Part shown: piece by piece, positions 8,780 to 16,899 of the stretch
Layout of the letters: each line of letters starts with the position of its first letter
Position numbering within the stretch: the first letter of the stretch is position 1
Source: Mesorhizobium_K marinum
GTDB lineage: Bacteria; Pseudomonadota; Alphaproteobacteria; Rhizobiales; Rhizobiaceae
Length of the DNA stretch: 64,000 nt
Assembly (NCBI RefSeq): GCF_040813715.1
Contig: NZ_JBFOCH010000014.1
Direction: 5' to 3' (one strand)
Translations under genes and position numbers: made by a program
The notes under the pieces: model-generated
Seen by the model: the letters and a program-made list of their open reading frames with translations, nothing else
Database searches by the model: none
What the model was told of the DNA's origin: nothing

Positions 8780-9979
8780 TCAGAACTGCGACCGCAAGGC
8801 GTCGTTCAGATTGGCCATGTCCTTCTCGTCGGGAGCGGATTCGAGGTTCAACACCGGCAGCGCCCTGCGCAGGTGGTCGTGATGGGTGCGCACGCCGTAT
8901 TCGAGGTCCGAAAGATAGAAGCCGGCAAAAGACCGCGACTGCATCGATTCGTTCGACCAGACGGAAAGCTGGACGTCCTCCGCCATCGTGTCCCGGTCGA
9001 TGCGGTATGCGAGGTATCGGGCGGCGGCCTGCTCGCGCGTTTCGTCGCGATAGCGGTAGATCGCACCGCGCAGCACGGTCTCGCCCGTCGAGAGTGGGAA
9101 TTCCTGGTAGAACTGGACGGTCTCCGGCGTCGTTGCGATGACGTTGTTGGGGAAGATGCCGTAATAGATCCAGGCCTTGCGCAGCGATTCCGGCAGCCGC
9201 TCCGGCTGCGGCGCGATCCTGACGTAGTTCTTCACGCTCCAGCGGCGGCCTGCATGCGGATTGTAGGTCGCGAATGAGCGCGAAACGCCGCCGACGAACG
9301 GTTCATCGTAGTAGGTTGCGCCGTAGAGATCCTGCAAGGCCGGGTGGGCCATGGCGACGTGGTAGCCTTCGTTGTCGACGTCGCGCACCGACTTCCAGTT
9401 GACCGGCGACGTCTGGGTCCAGATTCCCCATGACGGCACCATCTCGGCGACCTGGTATGGAGTGATCTCCGCCTCCACCGGCTTCATGAGTTCGGCGATC
9501 GGCGGCTGTGGCCCGCTGTGGAAGCGGATGAAGATGAAGCCCATCCAGATCTCGAGGTCGAGCCGCATCAGGCCGAATTCGTCCTTGTCGAGATCCGGGA
9601 AGGAGCGCGGTCGCGCGGCGCCGCGCAGCGTGCCGTCGAGGTTGTAGACCCAGCCATGGAAGGGGCACACCAGGGCATTCTTGCAGTTGCCCTGGTTCTC
9701 GGCGACGACGCGGCTGCCGCGATGGCGGCAGATGTTGTGGAAGCCCCTGACGACGCCGTCCTTGCCGCGCACGATCAGCGCGCGCTCGCCGACCACGTCC
9801 ATGGTCAGGTAGTCGCCGGTGTCGGGAATGTCCGAGACGTGGCCGGCAATCTGCCAGTGATTGCGGAAGACGTGTTCCTTCTCGAGTTCGAGAAGCGCCG
9901 GGCTGTGATAGGCCCAGCCGGGCAACCCCCTCCTGTCCCAATCGTTGGGAACCGCCACATCGCGGACATGTGGGTTCAT
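8780..9979 (-). CDS. Rieske non-haem iron oxygenase, alpha subunit
   Basis: A 399-residue ring-hydroxylating-type oxygenase. The Rieske [2Fe-2S] ligands are C84, H86, C105 and H108 (CRHRG and CPFHGW). The mononuclear iron ligands are expected in DNEGYHVAMAH (H207, H212) plus a C-terminal acidic residue. Such proteins hydroxylate aromatics or demethylate quaternary amines such as betaines and carnitine; the substrate is not evident here. The start at 9979 follows GAGGG at a good distance; an upstream in-frame ATG at 10009 falls inside the operator-like region. No reductase or ferredoxin gene is adjacent. It shares an operator-like dyad with the polyamine-type transporter/aminotransferase locus. 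Confidence 0.9.
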   Translation of the reverse strand: MNPHVRDVAVPNDWDRRGLPGWAYHSPALLELEKEHVFRNHWQIAGHVSDIPDTGDYLTMDVVGERALIVRGKDGVVRGFHNICRHRGSRVVAENQGNCKNALVCPFHGWVYNLDGTLRGAARPRSFPDLDKDEFGLMRLDLEIWMGFIFIRFHSGPQPPIAELMKPVEAEITPYQVAEMVPSWGIWTQTSPVNWKSVRDVDNEGYHVAMAHPALQDLYGATYYDEPFVGGVSRSFATYNPHAGRRWSVKNYVRIAPQPERLPESLRKAWIYYGIFPNNVIATTPETVQFYQEFPLSTGETVLRGAIYRYRDETREQAAARYLAYRIDRDTMAEDVQLSVWSNESMQSRSFAGFYLSDLEYGVRTHHDHLRRALPVLNLESAPDEKDMANLNDALRSQF

Positions 9980-9996
9980 GGGTCGCCCTCGAAATT

Positions 9997-10015
9997 GTTG
10001 AACATTCATTCAATA
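9997..10015. promoter_or_regulatory. Dyad operator upstream of the Rieske oxygenase gene
   Basis: TTGAA (9998-10002) and TTCAA (10009-10013) with a 6-nt spacer lie 18-36 bp before the Rieske start codon. On the same strand, 15 of 19 positions match the site at 5469-5487. An AT-rich stretch with a TTGACT-like element lies further upstream of the gene. Confidence 0.5.
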
Positions 10016-10188
10016 CGATCATATTTTTGTATAAGTTGCAATGCCTTAGTCAAAATTTGATGGACCACTCAGATGGCCGCCTGTCGACGCAGGCCGGAAA
10101 AATGCCGCGATTTCCAGCCGTTAATCCGAGAACTGGCCGACCTGTCCGGGCGGCGGGGCGGGCTGCGTGCAACAGCCTTGGCAGTCGC

Positions 10189-12321
10189 CTAAAACGCCTC
10201 GCGAACGATCTGGTTGGCGAACACAAGGCGATAGAAAAGCGGCACGCGGACATCGGGCGCGACCGGTTTCGAGCGCGCGATGTAGTATTCGAAGACCGGC
10301 TTCATGCGGTCGTAGAACGCGGGGTCGAGCGCGGCGATGCCGTTCTCGCTGTCCTGGATGAAGCTGCGGTGGTTCAGGTTGACCGACGAGACCGAGACGT
10401 AGCGGCCGTCGATCATGAGAATCTTCGAATGCAGCACGACGCTGTCGCCCAGATATTCGTACATCTCGATGTCGCGCGCATATTTGTCGACGAAGAGTTC
10501 GTTCAGTTCGGTGATGAACTGGCCGCCGAAATCGCCCTTCAGGTCTATGCGGGTCACCAGCGTGATCTTGACGCCGCGGTCGATCGCCCGCGTCAGGGCG
10601 TCGGCGACCTTTGGCGGCAGGTTGAGGTAGGGATTGACGATCTCGATCGTGTGCTCGGCCGAGTCCATGAGATCGACGTAGTAGTCCTCAAGCGCGCGTC
10701 CGTCGGCGTAAGGCACCGATATGAAGTGGCGCGCGACGGCGCTCCGCTTCACGTGCCCGGTCGGCTTGCCGGCGATCGAGAACGGCCGTGTCTGGTTGGT
10801 TTCGGCGTCGCGGTGCCAGAGTGTCCCGAGATGGGCCACGAGGATGCGAACCGCCTCCGGCTTGTCGACCTCGATCTCGAAGTCGCTCCAGTTCGAATAG
10901 TAATTGAGCGAGAGACCGTTGGTGGCGCCGTACTGGTGCAGGTCCGGATAGCGCGAGAGGTCCAGCGGTTCGTGGTACAGGAAGCCGTCATGGATGTTGC
11001 GGCCGCCGACGATGGCGCGCGAGCGGCGCGGGTCGCGGGCGAGCGTGGCGAGCATCTTGGCGTGGTGCGTCTTGTAGAATTGCGAAGCCTGCTCGCCGAG
11101 CGGCGCGCCGGCAGCAGGCTCCCAGGTGTATTCCTGAAGTTGCACATTGGGATGGTCGGCGGCCAGCCGGCGCAGCAGGGCGCGATCCTTGTCGCGCTCG
11201 AGCACGTCGGTCACCATCATGCGCACCTTGGTTCCGCGCGCGGCGTGATAGCGGATCAGCCGTTCCATGACGCGGCCCGAAAAGTCGGCCTTGAAGTCCA
11301 GGAACGAGAAGTAGATCAGCTTCAGTCGTGGCGCCCGCGACATGTCGATCGGCGCTTCCGGGTTTCCCGCATCGAAGAAGGCGTCGGAAAGCGTGGTGCC
11401 CGCCAGGGCTTCGACCTTGGCGTTGAAGGCGTCGCGTTCATCGAGCAGGAGCTTCGGCCGTCCGATCGGCATGGGACAGGTTTCGGAGAGGTCGCGACTG
11501 GCAAAGAAGACTCGCTCCAGCGGGGACAGGCCATTTGGATCGGGCGCGGGACAGCGCTGATACAGGCTGTCGAGGCGCGCCAGCCTGGGATCGGACGTCT
11601 CCTCCCGCACCAGCGCAATGCTGCGGCTGCGGCCCTGCGATCGGACCGACAGGTCGCAGCGATTGAGGCTGGTTGCGGGAAACAGCGTGGTCGACGCGCC
11701 GAGCGTCTCCGATCCGCTCAGGCTGAGATGAACCGGCCTGCCTGCTTCGACGATGCGCCTGCCGGGACCGATGGCGATCGGCCCGTCACAGTGGCCGGAG
11801 ATGCTGACCGGCCCGCCTGAGATCTGCGTGACGACGATCTCGACCGATCGCGCCTGCAATCCGGAGAACTGGAACTCGCCGCGACCGCGGTCAAGGGTGT
11901 CGGCGTCGAGGAAGAGCGTCTGGCGGGACAAGCGCCAGGCGGCGCTGAAAGTTCCGCTCCTGGAGCGCCGCGACGGCAGCAGCCGTGCGGTATCCGCGGC
12001 CTGCTCGAGCCCGCGATAGGCAGCCAGAAAGTCGCGGTTGGTGATCGAATGGACGTCGCGGCCGAACGGCCCGGTGCCGTTGGCGCGGTCAGCCTCGCCA
12101 AGCTTCTGCTCCGCAAGCAGGGCCAGGAACTGGCGGTTGTAGTCGGCATCGTCAGGTTCGGCGCCCGGCAGCAACGCCGTTTCGAGTGAAGGGACGCTGC
12201 ATCGGTTTTCGTCGGCGACGCGCTCGCAGGCTGTGTCGATGAACGCCAGCGGCGCCGCGCAGGCGGACACGCCCAGCAGCGCGGCCAGAAGCGGGGCAGC
12301 CGAGCGGATCGCGGCGCTCAT
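10189..12321 (-). CDS. Phospholipase D-like lipoprotein (two HKD-type domains)
   Basis: A 710-residue protein that starts with a lipoprotein signal (GVSAC, lipidated Cys21). An N-terminal region of about 300 residues has no domain I recognise. The C-terminal half is a PLD/cardiolipin synthase-type tandem: the first motif reads THHAKML with a degenerate spacing followed by IVGGRNI, and the second is canonical (LHSKILMIDG with SSVNLNHRS). This arrangement resembles ClsC/YmdC-type transphosphatidylases, which act on phospholipid head groups at a membrane. The start overlaps the PLA2-like gene stop by 4 nt (ATGA), so the two are made together. The reading frame is open far upstream of 12321, but signal peptide and coupling decide the start. 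Confidence 0.88.
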   Translation of the reverse strand: MSAAIRSAAPLLAALLGVSACAAPLAFIDTACERVADENRCSVPSLETALLPGAEPDDADYNRQFLALLAEQKLGEADRANGTGPFGRDVHSITNRDFLAAYRGLEQAADTARLLPSRRSRSGTFSAAWRLSRQTLFLDADTLDRGRGEFQFSGLQARSVEIVVTQISGGPVSISGHCDGPIAIGPGRRIVEAGRPVHLSLSGSETLGASTTLFPATSLNRCDLSVRSQGRSRSIALVREETSDPRLARLDSLYQRCPAPDPNGLSPLERVFFASRDLSETCPMPIGRPKLLLDERDAFNAKVEALAGTTLSDAFFDAGNPEAPIDMSRAPRLKLIYFSFLDFKADFSGRVMERLIRYHAARGTKVRMMVTDVLERDKDRALLRRLAADHPNVQLQEYTWEPAAGAPLGEQASQFYKTHHAKMLATLARDPRRSRAIVGGRNIHDGFLYHEPLDLSRYPDLHQYGATNGLSLNYYSNWSDFEIEVDKPEAVRILVAHLGTLWHRDAETNQTRPFSIAGKPTGHVKRSAVARHFISVPYADGRALEDYYVDLMDSAEHTIEIVNPYLNLPPKVADALTRAIDRGVKITLVTRIDLKGDFGGQFITELNELFVDKYARDIEMYEYLGDSVVLHSKILMIDGRYVSVSSVNLNHRSFIQDSENGIAALDPAFYDRMKPVFEYYIARSKPVAPDVRVPLFYRLVFANQIVREAF

Positions 12322-12797
12322 CCGGGCGCCGTCCCGCTTTGGCCGGAGGGTTCCAGGCCAAGCTCGCGCCGGTCGCGGGGACGTGGCGGCATGAAACCCT
12401 CGGGGAAAACCCTGCAGACGCCCAGCGAAAAGCTGCGCACGAGCAGCCCCGCTCTTCGCCGAGTCTTGGCCGGCTGGCTTGCGTCGTCGCGGAGCGCCGA
12501 GGCGTCCCGTACCAGCGCCTGGTCGCAGATGCAGTGGTTGGTGCGTTCGACGTAGCAGCTGTCGTGGCGGAAACAGATGTCGTCCAGCTGGTCGACCGGC
12601 CGCGCCGTCAGGTCTCCGGTTCGCGTGCCGATTCCGCAATAGTTGCCGAAGACCAGGTTGGACGGTTTTCCGACGGCATACCGCAGCGGCTTCGGCAGTT
12701 CGCTCGCCGGCCGGTCGCCCCACGGATTGCTGCAGGCTGCCAGCAGAACGGGGACAAGCATGATGAAGGCTGCTGCCGGCGCAATTCGTATTGCCAA
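12318..12797 (-). CDS. Phospholipase A2-like lipoprotein
   Basis: A 159-residue protein with a lipoprotein signal ending LLAAC (Cys22). Its core matches the secreted phospholipase A2 signature: a calcium-loop pattern Y53-C54-G55-x-G57, then P-x-D-x-LD and the active-site H78-D79-S-C81-Y82. In that family the His-Asp pair and Ca2+ hydrolyse the sn-2 ester of phospholipids. I chose a TTG start at 12797, with GGAG 7 nt before it, because it supplies a basic n-region; the ATG at 12761 would leave almost no n-region. It lies directly upstream of, and overlaps, the phospholipase D-like lipoprotein gene. Activity is inferred from motifs only. Confidence 0.78.
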   Translation of the reverse strand: MAIRIAPAAAFIMLVPVLLAACSNPWGDRPASELPKPLRYAVGKPSNLVFGNYCGIGTRTGDLTARPVDQLDDICFRHDSCYVERTNHCICDQALVRDASALRDDASQPAKTRRRAGLLVRSFSLGVCRVFPEGFMPPRPRDRRELGLEPSGQSGTAPG

Positions 12798-12922
12798 GGA
12801 TGCACTCCGAGAACTGGGTGGCGCGTCCAAATCGGGCGCGACGTCGTGCGCCGTGATTATCCACGCGCGCCGGTTGCGGCGCAACACGCAGGGGAGCGTT
12901 TTGCGAGCACCCGTGATCGAAG

Positions 12923-13804
12923 CTATACGAAAAGCCGCCGCTCCCGCTCCACCGCCCCGGTGATGAAGGCGGCGACGGCCTGGATGCGGCGCAGCGGCCG
13001 CACGCTTTCGTGGTAGACCAGCCAGTAGGCGCGGCGGATCGGCTTCGCGGCCTCGACCGGCACGAGGTCTGGCATCGCGCGCGCGATAAAGGCATGCAGG
13101 ATGCCTATGCCGGCGCCCGAGCGAACCGCCTCGACCTGGCCGAGCGCCGACGAGATCGAGAAGGCGGCGTCCCATTCCGGCGAGAACTCCTGCGCATAGG
13201 CCAGTGAAGGGCTGAAGACGAGATCGGGGACATAGCCGACGAGGCGGTGGGCCATGAGATCGGATTGCGCCTCCGGCAGGCCGTTGGAGGCCACATATTC
13301 GCGCGATGCGTAGAGACCGAGCGAGTAGTCCACCAGCTTCTGCGCCACCAGGCGGCCTTCCTGGGGGCGCTCGGTCGTGATGGCGATGTCGGCTTCCCGC
13401 CTGGACAGCGAGAAGGACCGCGGCACCGGCACCAGCTGGATCCTGAGGTCGCGATGCTCGGCGGTGAGCGCGCCGAGGCGCGACGCCAGAAAGGCGACGC
13501 CGAAACCGTCGGGCGCGCCAATGCGCACCGTGCCGGAAACCGCTTCGTCTCCTTGAGCCAAGGCGGAACGCGCGGCAATCATCTCGGCTTCCATGCGTTC
13601 GGCTACATCCAGAAGCCGTTCCCCGGCCGGCGTCAGTTCGCTGCCGGTTGTCAGCCGGCGAAACAGTTTTGCGCCAAGGGCGTCTTCCAGTGCCGCGACC
13701 CGTCGGGAGACGGTTGCGTGGTTCAGTTCCAGCCGCCGGGCTGCGCCGAGGATCTGGCCTGCGCGGGCGACGGCCAGGAAGATGCGGACATCGTCCCAGT
13801 TCAT
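12923..13804 (-). CDS. LysR-family transcriptional regulator
   Basis: A 293-residue LysR regulator with the N-terminal winged HTH (ARAGQILGAARRLELNHATV, about residues 13-32, then VSRRVAALEDALGAKLF) and a C-terminal periplasmic-binding-protein-like effector domain. It is divergent from mmsA across 173 nt, which contain a dyad ACTCG-CTAT-CGAGT, so control of mmsA is the simplest hypothesis. The ATG at 13804 begins the conserved MNWDDVRIFLAVARAG, the usual LysR N-terminus; longer in-frame extensions are not needed. Confidence 0.9.
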   Translation of the reverse strand: MNWDDVRIFLAVARAGQILGAARRLELNHATVSRRVAALEDALGAKLFRRLTTGSELTPAGERLLDVAERMEAEMIAARSALAQGDEAVSGTVRIGAPDGFGVAFLASRLGALTAEHRDLRIQLVPVPRSFSLSRREADIAITTERPQEGRLVAQKLVDYSLGLYASREYVASNGLPEAQSDLMAHRLVGYVPDLVFSPSLAYAQEFSPEWDAAFSISSALGQVEAVRSGAGIGILHAFIARAMPDLVPVEAAKPIRRAYWLVYHESVRPLRRIQAVAAFITGAVERERRLFV

Positions 13805-13870
13805 GCATCGATCCCTTCTGCGGACTGGCGCGCCCGCGTCTTTGTTTGCGCTCGTTGATGCTCTAGAAGT

Positions 13871-13884
13871 ACTCGCTATCGAGT
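13871..13884. promoter_or_regulatory. Dyad in the LysR/mmsA divergent promoter region
   Basis: ACTCG (13871-13875) and CGAGT (13880-13884) form a perfect inverted repeat with a 4-nt spacer, 94 bp before mmsA and 67 bp before the LysR start. It is a candidate LysR binding site. Confidence 0.4.
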
Positions 13885-13977
13885 TTGCGCACAACGGATG
13901 CGTGTTCGCTCGCGTTGCCATGGGCGCTGCGAAGCGGGAGAATGGAACCAAGCAATCACAACGCCAGGGAGCGAGAC

Positions 13978-15553
13978 ATGATCGACTATGGCCATTTCAT
14001 CGGCGGCAAGCGCGTCGCCGGCGCCAGCGGGCGCAAGCAGGACGTGATGCAGCCGCTCGACGGTACGATGCGCGGAACGGTGGCGGTCGCTTCGGCCGCC
14101 GAACTGCGCGCGGCCGTGGAGAACGCCAAGGCCGCGCAGCCGGCCTGGGCCGCCACCAACCCGCAGCGCCGCGTTCGCGTCCTGATGAAGTTCCTTGAAC
14201 TGGTCCATCGTGAGTACGACGAACTCGCCGACATCCTGGCGCGCGAGCACGGCAAGACCATCGCCGACGCCAAGGGCGACATCCAGCGTGGGCTCGAGGT
14301 GGTCGAGGTGTGCATCGGCGCGCCGCACATGATGAAGGGCGAGTATACCGACGGCGCCGGTCCGGGCATCGACGTCTATTCGATGCGCCAGCCGCTGGGC
14401 GTCGTGGCCGGGATCACCCCGTTCAACTTCCCGGCAATGATACCGCTGTGGAAGATCGCGCCGGCGATCGCCTGCGGCAACGCCTTCATCCTGAAGCCTT
14501 CGGAGCGCGACCCGGGCGTGCCGCTACGCATCGCAGAACTGTTCATCGAGGCCGGCCTGCCAGCCGGCATTCTCAACGTCGTCAACGGCGACAAGGAGGN
14601 CGCTCCGCATCGCAGAACTGTTCATCGAGGCCGGCCTGCCAGCCGGCATTCTCAACGTCGTCAACGGCGACAAGGAGGTGGTCGACGCCATCCTCGACGA
14701 TCACGACATCAAAGCGATCGGATTCGTCGGCTCGACCCCGATCGCGCAGTACATCTACGCGCGCGGCACGGCATCCGGAAAGCGTGTGCAGTGCTTCGGT
14801 GGCGCCAAGAACCACATGATCATCATGCCCGACGCCGACATGGACCAGACGGTCGACGCGCTCATCGGCGCCGGCTACGGCTCGGCCGGCGAGCGCTGCA
14901 TGGCGATCTCGGTTGCGGTGCCTGTCGGCAACGATACCGCGAACCGGCTGATGGACAAGCTGATCCCGCGCGTCGAAAGCCTGAAGGTCGGCCCCTCGAC
15001 CGACAGCTCCGCCGATTTCGGGCCGCTGGTGACCAAGCAGGCGCTGGAGCGCGTGAAGGGCTATGTCGACACCGGCGTCAAGGAAGGCGCAAAGCTCGTC
15101 GTCGACGGCCGCGGCTTCAAGATGCAGGGCTACGAGGACGGCTACTACATGGGCGGCTGCCTGTTCGACGATGTGACGCCGGAGATGAAGATCTACAAAG
15201 AAGAGATCTTCGGGCCGGTACTCTCGGTTGTCCGTGCGCCGCGCTACGAGGATGCGCTCAAGCTCGCCAACGACCACGAGATGGGCAATGGCGTCGCGAT
15301 CTTCACCCGCGACGGCGACGCCGCGCGCGATTTCGCATCCCGGGTGCAGGTCGGCATGGTCGGCGTCAACGTGCCGATCCCGGTGCCGATAGCCTACTAC
15401 ACCTTCGGCGGCTGGAAGGCGTCGTCCTTCGGCGACCTCAACCAGCATGGTCCCGACGCCTTCCGCTTCTACACCAAGACCAAGACGGTCACCTCGCGCT
15501 GGCCGTCCGGCATCAAGGACGGCGCCGAATTCGTCATTCCGACGATGAACTGA
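13978..15553 (+). CDS. mmsA: Methylmalonate-semialdehyde dehydrogenase (CoA-acylating)
   Basis: After removing the duplicate at 14600 the protein is 498 residues, the usual MmsA length. It carries the aldehyde dehydrogenase fold: ITPFNFPAMIPLWKIAPAIA, the KPSERDPGVP segment, GFVGSTPIAQYIY for NAD binding, and the catalytic-cysteine motif GERCMAISVAV. It oxidises methylmalonate (and malonate) semialdehyde to propionyl-CoA or acetyl-CoA with NAD and CoA in valine, thymine and inositol breakdown. GGGAG lies 6 nt upstream of the ATG. It faces a LysR gene and ends at a strong hairpin shared with the XRE gene. Confidence 0.93.
14522..14678. repeat. Assembly joint 4: 78-nt duplicate around N
   Basis: Bases 14522-14599 recur at 14601-14678 around N14600 with one a/c difference. 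The joint causes a false frameshift in mmsA. Confidence 0.9.
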
Positions 15554-15575
15554 CGGCAAAGCAAATTGCCAAGAG

Positions 15576-15607
15576 AACGGCCGGGCTTGCCCGGCCGTTG
15601 TCGTTTT
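15576..15607. terminator. Hairpin terminator between mmsA and the XRE gene
   Basis: A 10-bp perfect stem (AACGGCCGGG with CCCGGCCGTT, loop CTTG) at 15576-15599 is followed on the plus strand by GTCGTTTT. It lies between two convergent genes and directly abuts the XRE stop codon at 15607. Confidence 0.75.
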
Positions 15608-15981
15608 CAGTTGCCCGTCGTTTCGGGCACGAAGGCGAGGAGGTCGCCCGGCTGGCAGTCGAGTGCGGCGCAGATCTTCGCCAGCGTCTCGAAGCGCACG
15701 CCGCGCACCTTTCCCGATTTCAGAAGCGACAGGTTCGCCTCGGTGATGCCGATGGTCTCGGCGAGTTCCTTCGAGCGCATCTTGCGGCGGGCGAGCATGA
15801 CGTCGAGATTGACGACGATCGGCACGGTCAGACGATCTGTCGNCTCGAAGCGCACGCCGCGCACCTTGCCCGATTTCAGAAGCGACAGGTTCGCCTCGGT
15901 GATGCCGATGGTCTCGGCGAGTTCCTTCGAGCGCATCTTGCGGCGGGCGAGCATGACGTCGAGATTGACGACGATCGGCAC
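15607..15981 (-). CDS. Small XRE-family helix-turn-helix regulator
   Basis: The intact gene encodes 72 residues once the 155-nt duplicate is collapsed; the joint is in frame. It is a Cro/CI-type HTH with KELAETIGITEANLSLLKSG (about residues 19-38) as the DNA-binding unit and CQPGDLL near the C-terminus. The GTG start at 15981 gives the MPIVVNLDVMLARRK N-terminus that is standard for this family, and lies 2 nt after the DUF2975 stop. This HTH is almost always paired with a DUF2975 membrane protein, as here. An extended dyad upstream of the pair is a likely target. Confidence 0.88.
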   Translation of the reverse strand: MPIVVNLDVMLARRKMRSKELAETIGITEANLSLLKSGKVRGVRFEXTDRLTVPIVVNLDVMLARRKMRSKELAETIGITEANLSLLKSGKVRGVRFETLAKICAALDCQPGDLLAFVPETTGN

Positions 15982-15998
15982 GGTCAGACGATCTGTCG
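15688..15998. repeat. Assembly joint 5: 155-nt duplicate around N
   Basis: Bases 15688-15842 recur at 15844-15998 around N15843. The duplication makes the XRE gene look doubled. Confidence 0.9.
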
Positions 15999-16544
15999 GT
16001 TGTCCTCGCCGACTTCCGCGGCGAGGCTGAGGACGTGGCCGAGCGCGACCAGCACGCCCGCGATGAACAGCGTCATCACCTCGCCGGAGCCGAGGCCCAG
16101 GCTCACGAAACGTTGGCCGGCCGACGCATGAAGGCTGGCGGCAAGGCTGACGACCGGGACCGCCAGGATCGTAAGGATGGCTGAAGCCGCGAAGCACAAT
16201 CCCGCCCGGCGCAGCCATCGCCCCGCTTCCGCGGGCAGTAGCTGGTCTTCCGCCAGGGCGTCGAAGGTCCGCCATACGGCATGAAGCGCGACGGTGAACA
16301 CCGATACCTGTGCCGCAAACAGGATGAACAGGAGCGCCAGGGCCGACGGTGACGACGAATCGACCCCGGCGTGGTTGGCGGCGATGAGTCCGTCGAGCCA
16401 TTGCCTGTCGAATGCAGCCCTGATCGCCGCGTAGGCAAGGCCGAGGGCGAGGATGACGCCCAACGCGAGGGTGGCGCGACGCATCGCACGTGCGGCGGAG
16501 CGGGCATTACGCTCAGCGGAAATCGGAACCGGCATGGCTTTCAT
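15984..16544 (-). CDS. DUF2975 family membrane protein
   Basis: A protein of about 186 residues with four hydrophobic segments (near residues 25-45, 70-95, 120-140 and 155-175), the layout of DUF2975. A loop with AEDQLLPAEAGRWLRRAG matches the family's cytoplasmic region. It is made with the XRE regulator that follows 2 nt later; the pair is widespread, and a membrane-linked signalling or immunity-like role has been guessed but is not established. The ATG at 16544 is preferred; an upstream in-frame ATG at 16559 would lie inside the dyad. Confidence 0.8.
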   Translation of the reverse strand: MKAMPVPISAERNARSAARAMRRATLALGVILALGLAYAAIRAAFDRQWLDGLIAANHAGVDSSSPSALALLFILFAAQVSVFTVALHAVWRTFDALAEDQLLPAEAGRWLRRAGLCFAASAILTILAVPVVSLAASLHASAGQRFVSLGLGSGEVMTLFIAGVLVALGHVLSLAAEVGEDNRQIV

Positions 16545-16549
16545 CTCGA

Positions 16550-16594
16550 TTGACAACATTGAATTTTTGTAAAACAATAATTTCATGTTGTAAA
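16550..16594. promoter_or_regulatory. Extended dyad operator between DUF2975/XRE and the divergent lipoprotein gene
   Basis: The AT-rich divergent region has one symmetry axis at 16572. Seventeen of 22 arm positions pair, including outer arms ACAACAT/ATGTTGT (16553-16559, 16585-16591), middle AATT-type arms, and inner TTGT-AAA-ACAA (16567-16577). Concentric symmetry of this length suggests cooperative binding of a dimeric regulator, most simply the neighbouring XRE protein. Confidence 0.5.
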
Positions 16595-16595
16595 C

Positions 16596-16899
16596 CGGAA
16601 ATCTGCGGACCATGCAAATCTCCTCCGTCGCCCGCGCCCTTGCAGTCGGCCCCGCCGTCGTCGCGCTGATCTGCGGCTGCACCTCCGTTTCGCCGACAGG
16701 CCTTGCGCGATTGTCTGCCGTCGATCCGCTGGCGCTTGATCCCGAANTCGGAAATCTTCGGACCATGCAAATCTCCTCCGTTGCCCGCGCCCTTGCAGTC
16801 GGCCCCGCCGCCGTCGCGCTGATCTGCGGCTGCACCTCCGTTTCGCCGACAGGCCTTGCGCGATTGTCTGCCGTCGATCCGCTGGCGCTTGATCCCGAA
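16596..16899. repeat. Assembly joint 6: about 151-nt duplicate around N
   Basis: Bases 16596-16746 recur at 16749-16899 around N16747 with a few mismatches. It repeats the lipoprotein start and signal peptide. Confidence 0.88.

Noticed and set aside
12322..13095. N-terminal extension of the phospholipase D-like frame to 13095
   Set aside because: The extension runs over the PLA2-like gene and part of the LysR gene; the lipoprotein signal at 12321 marks the real start.
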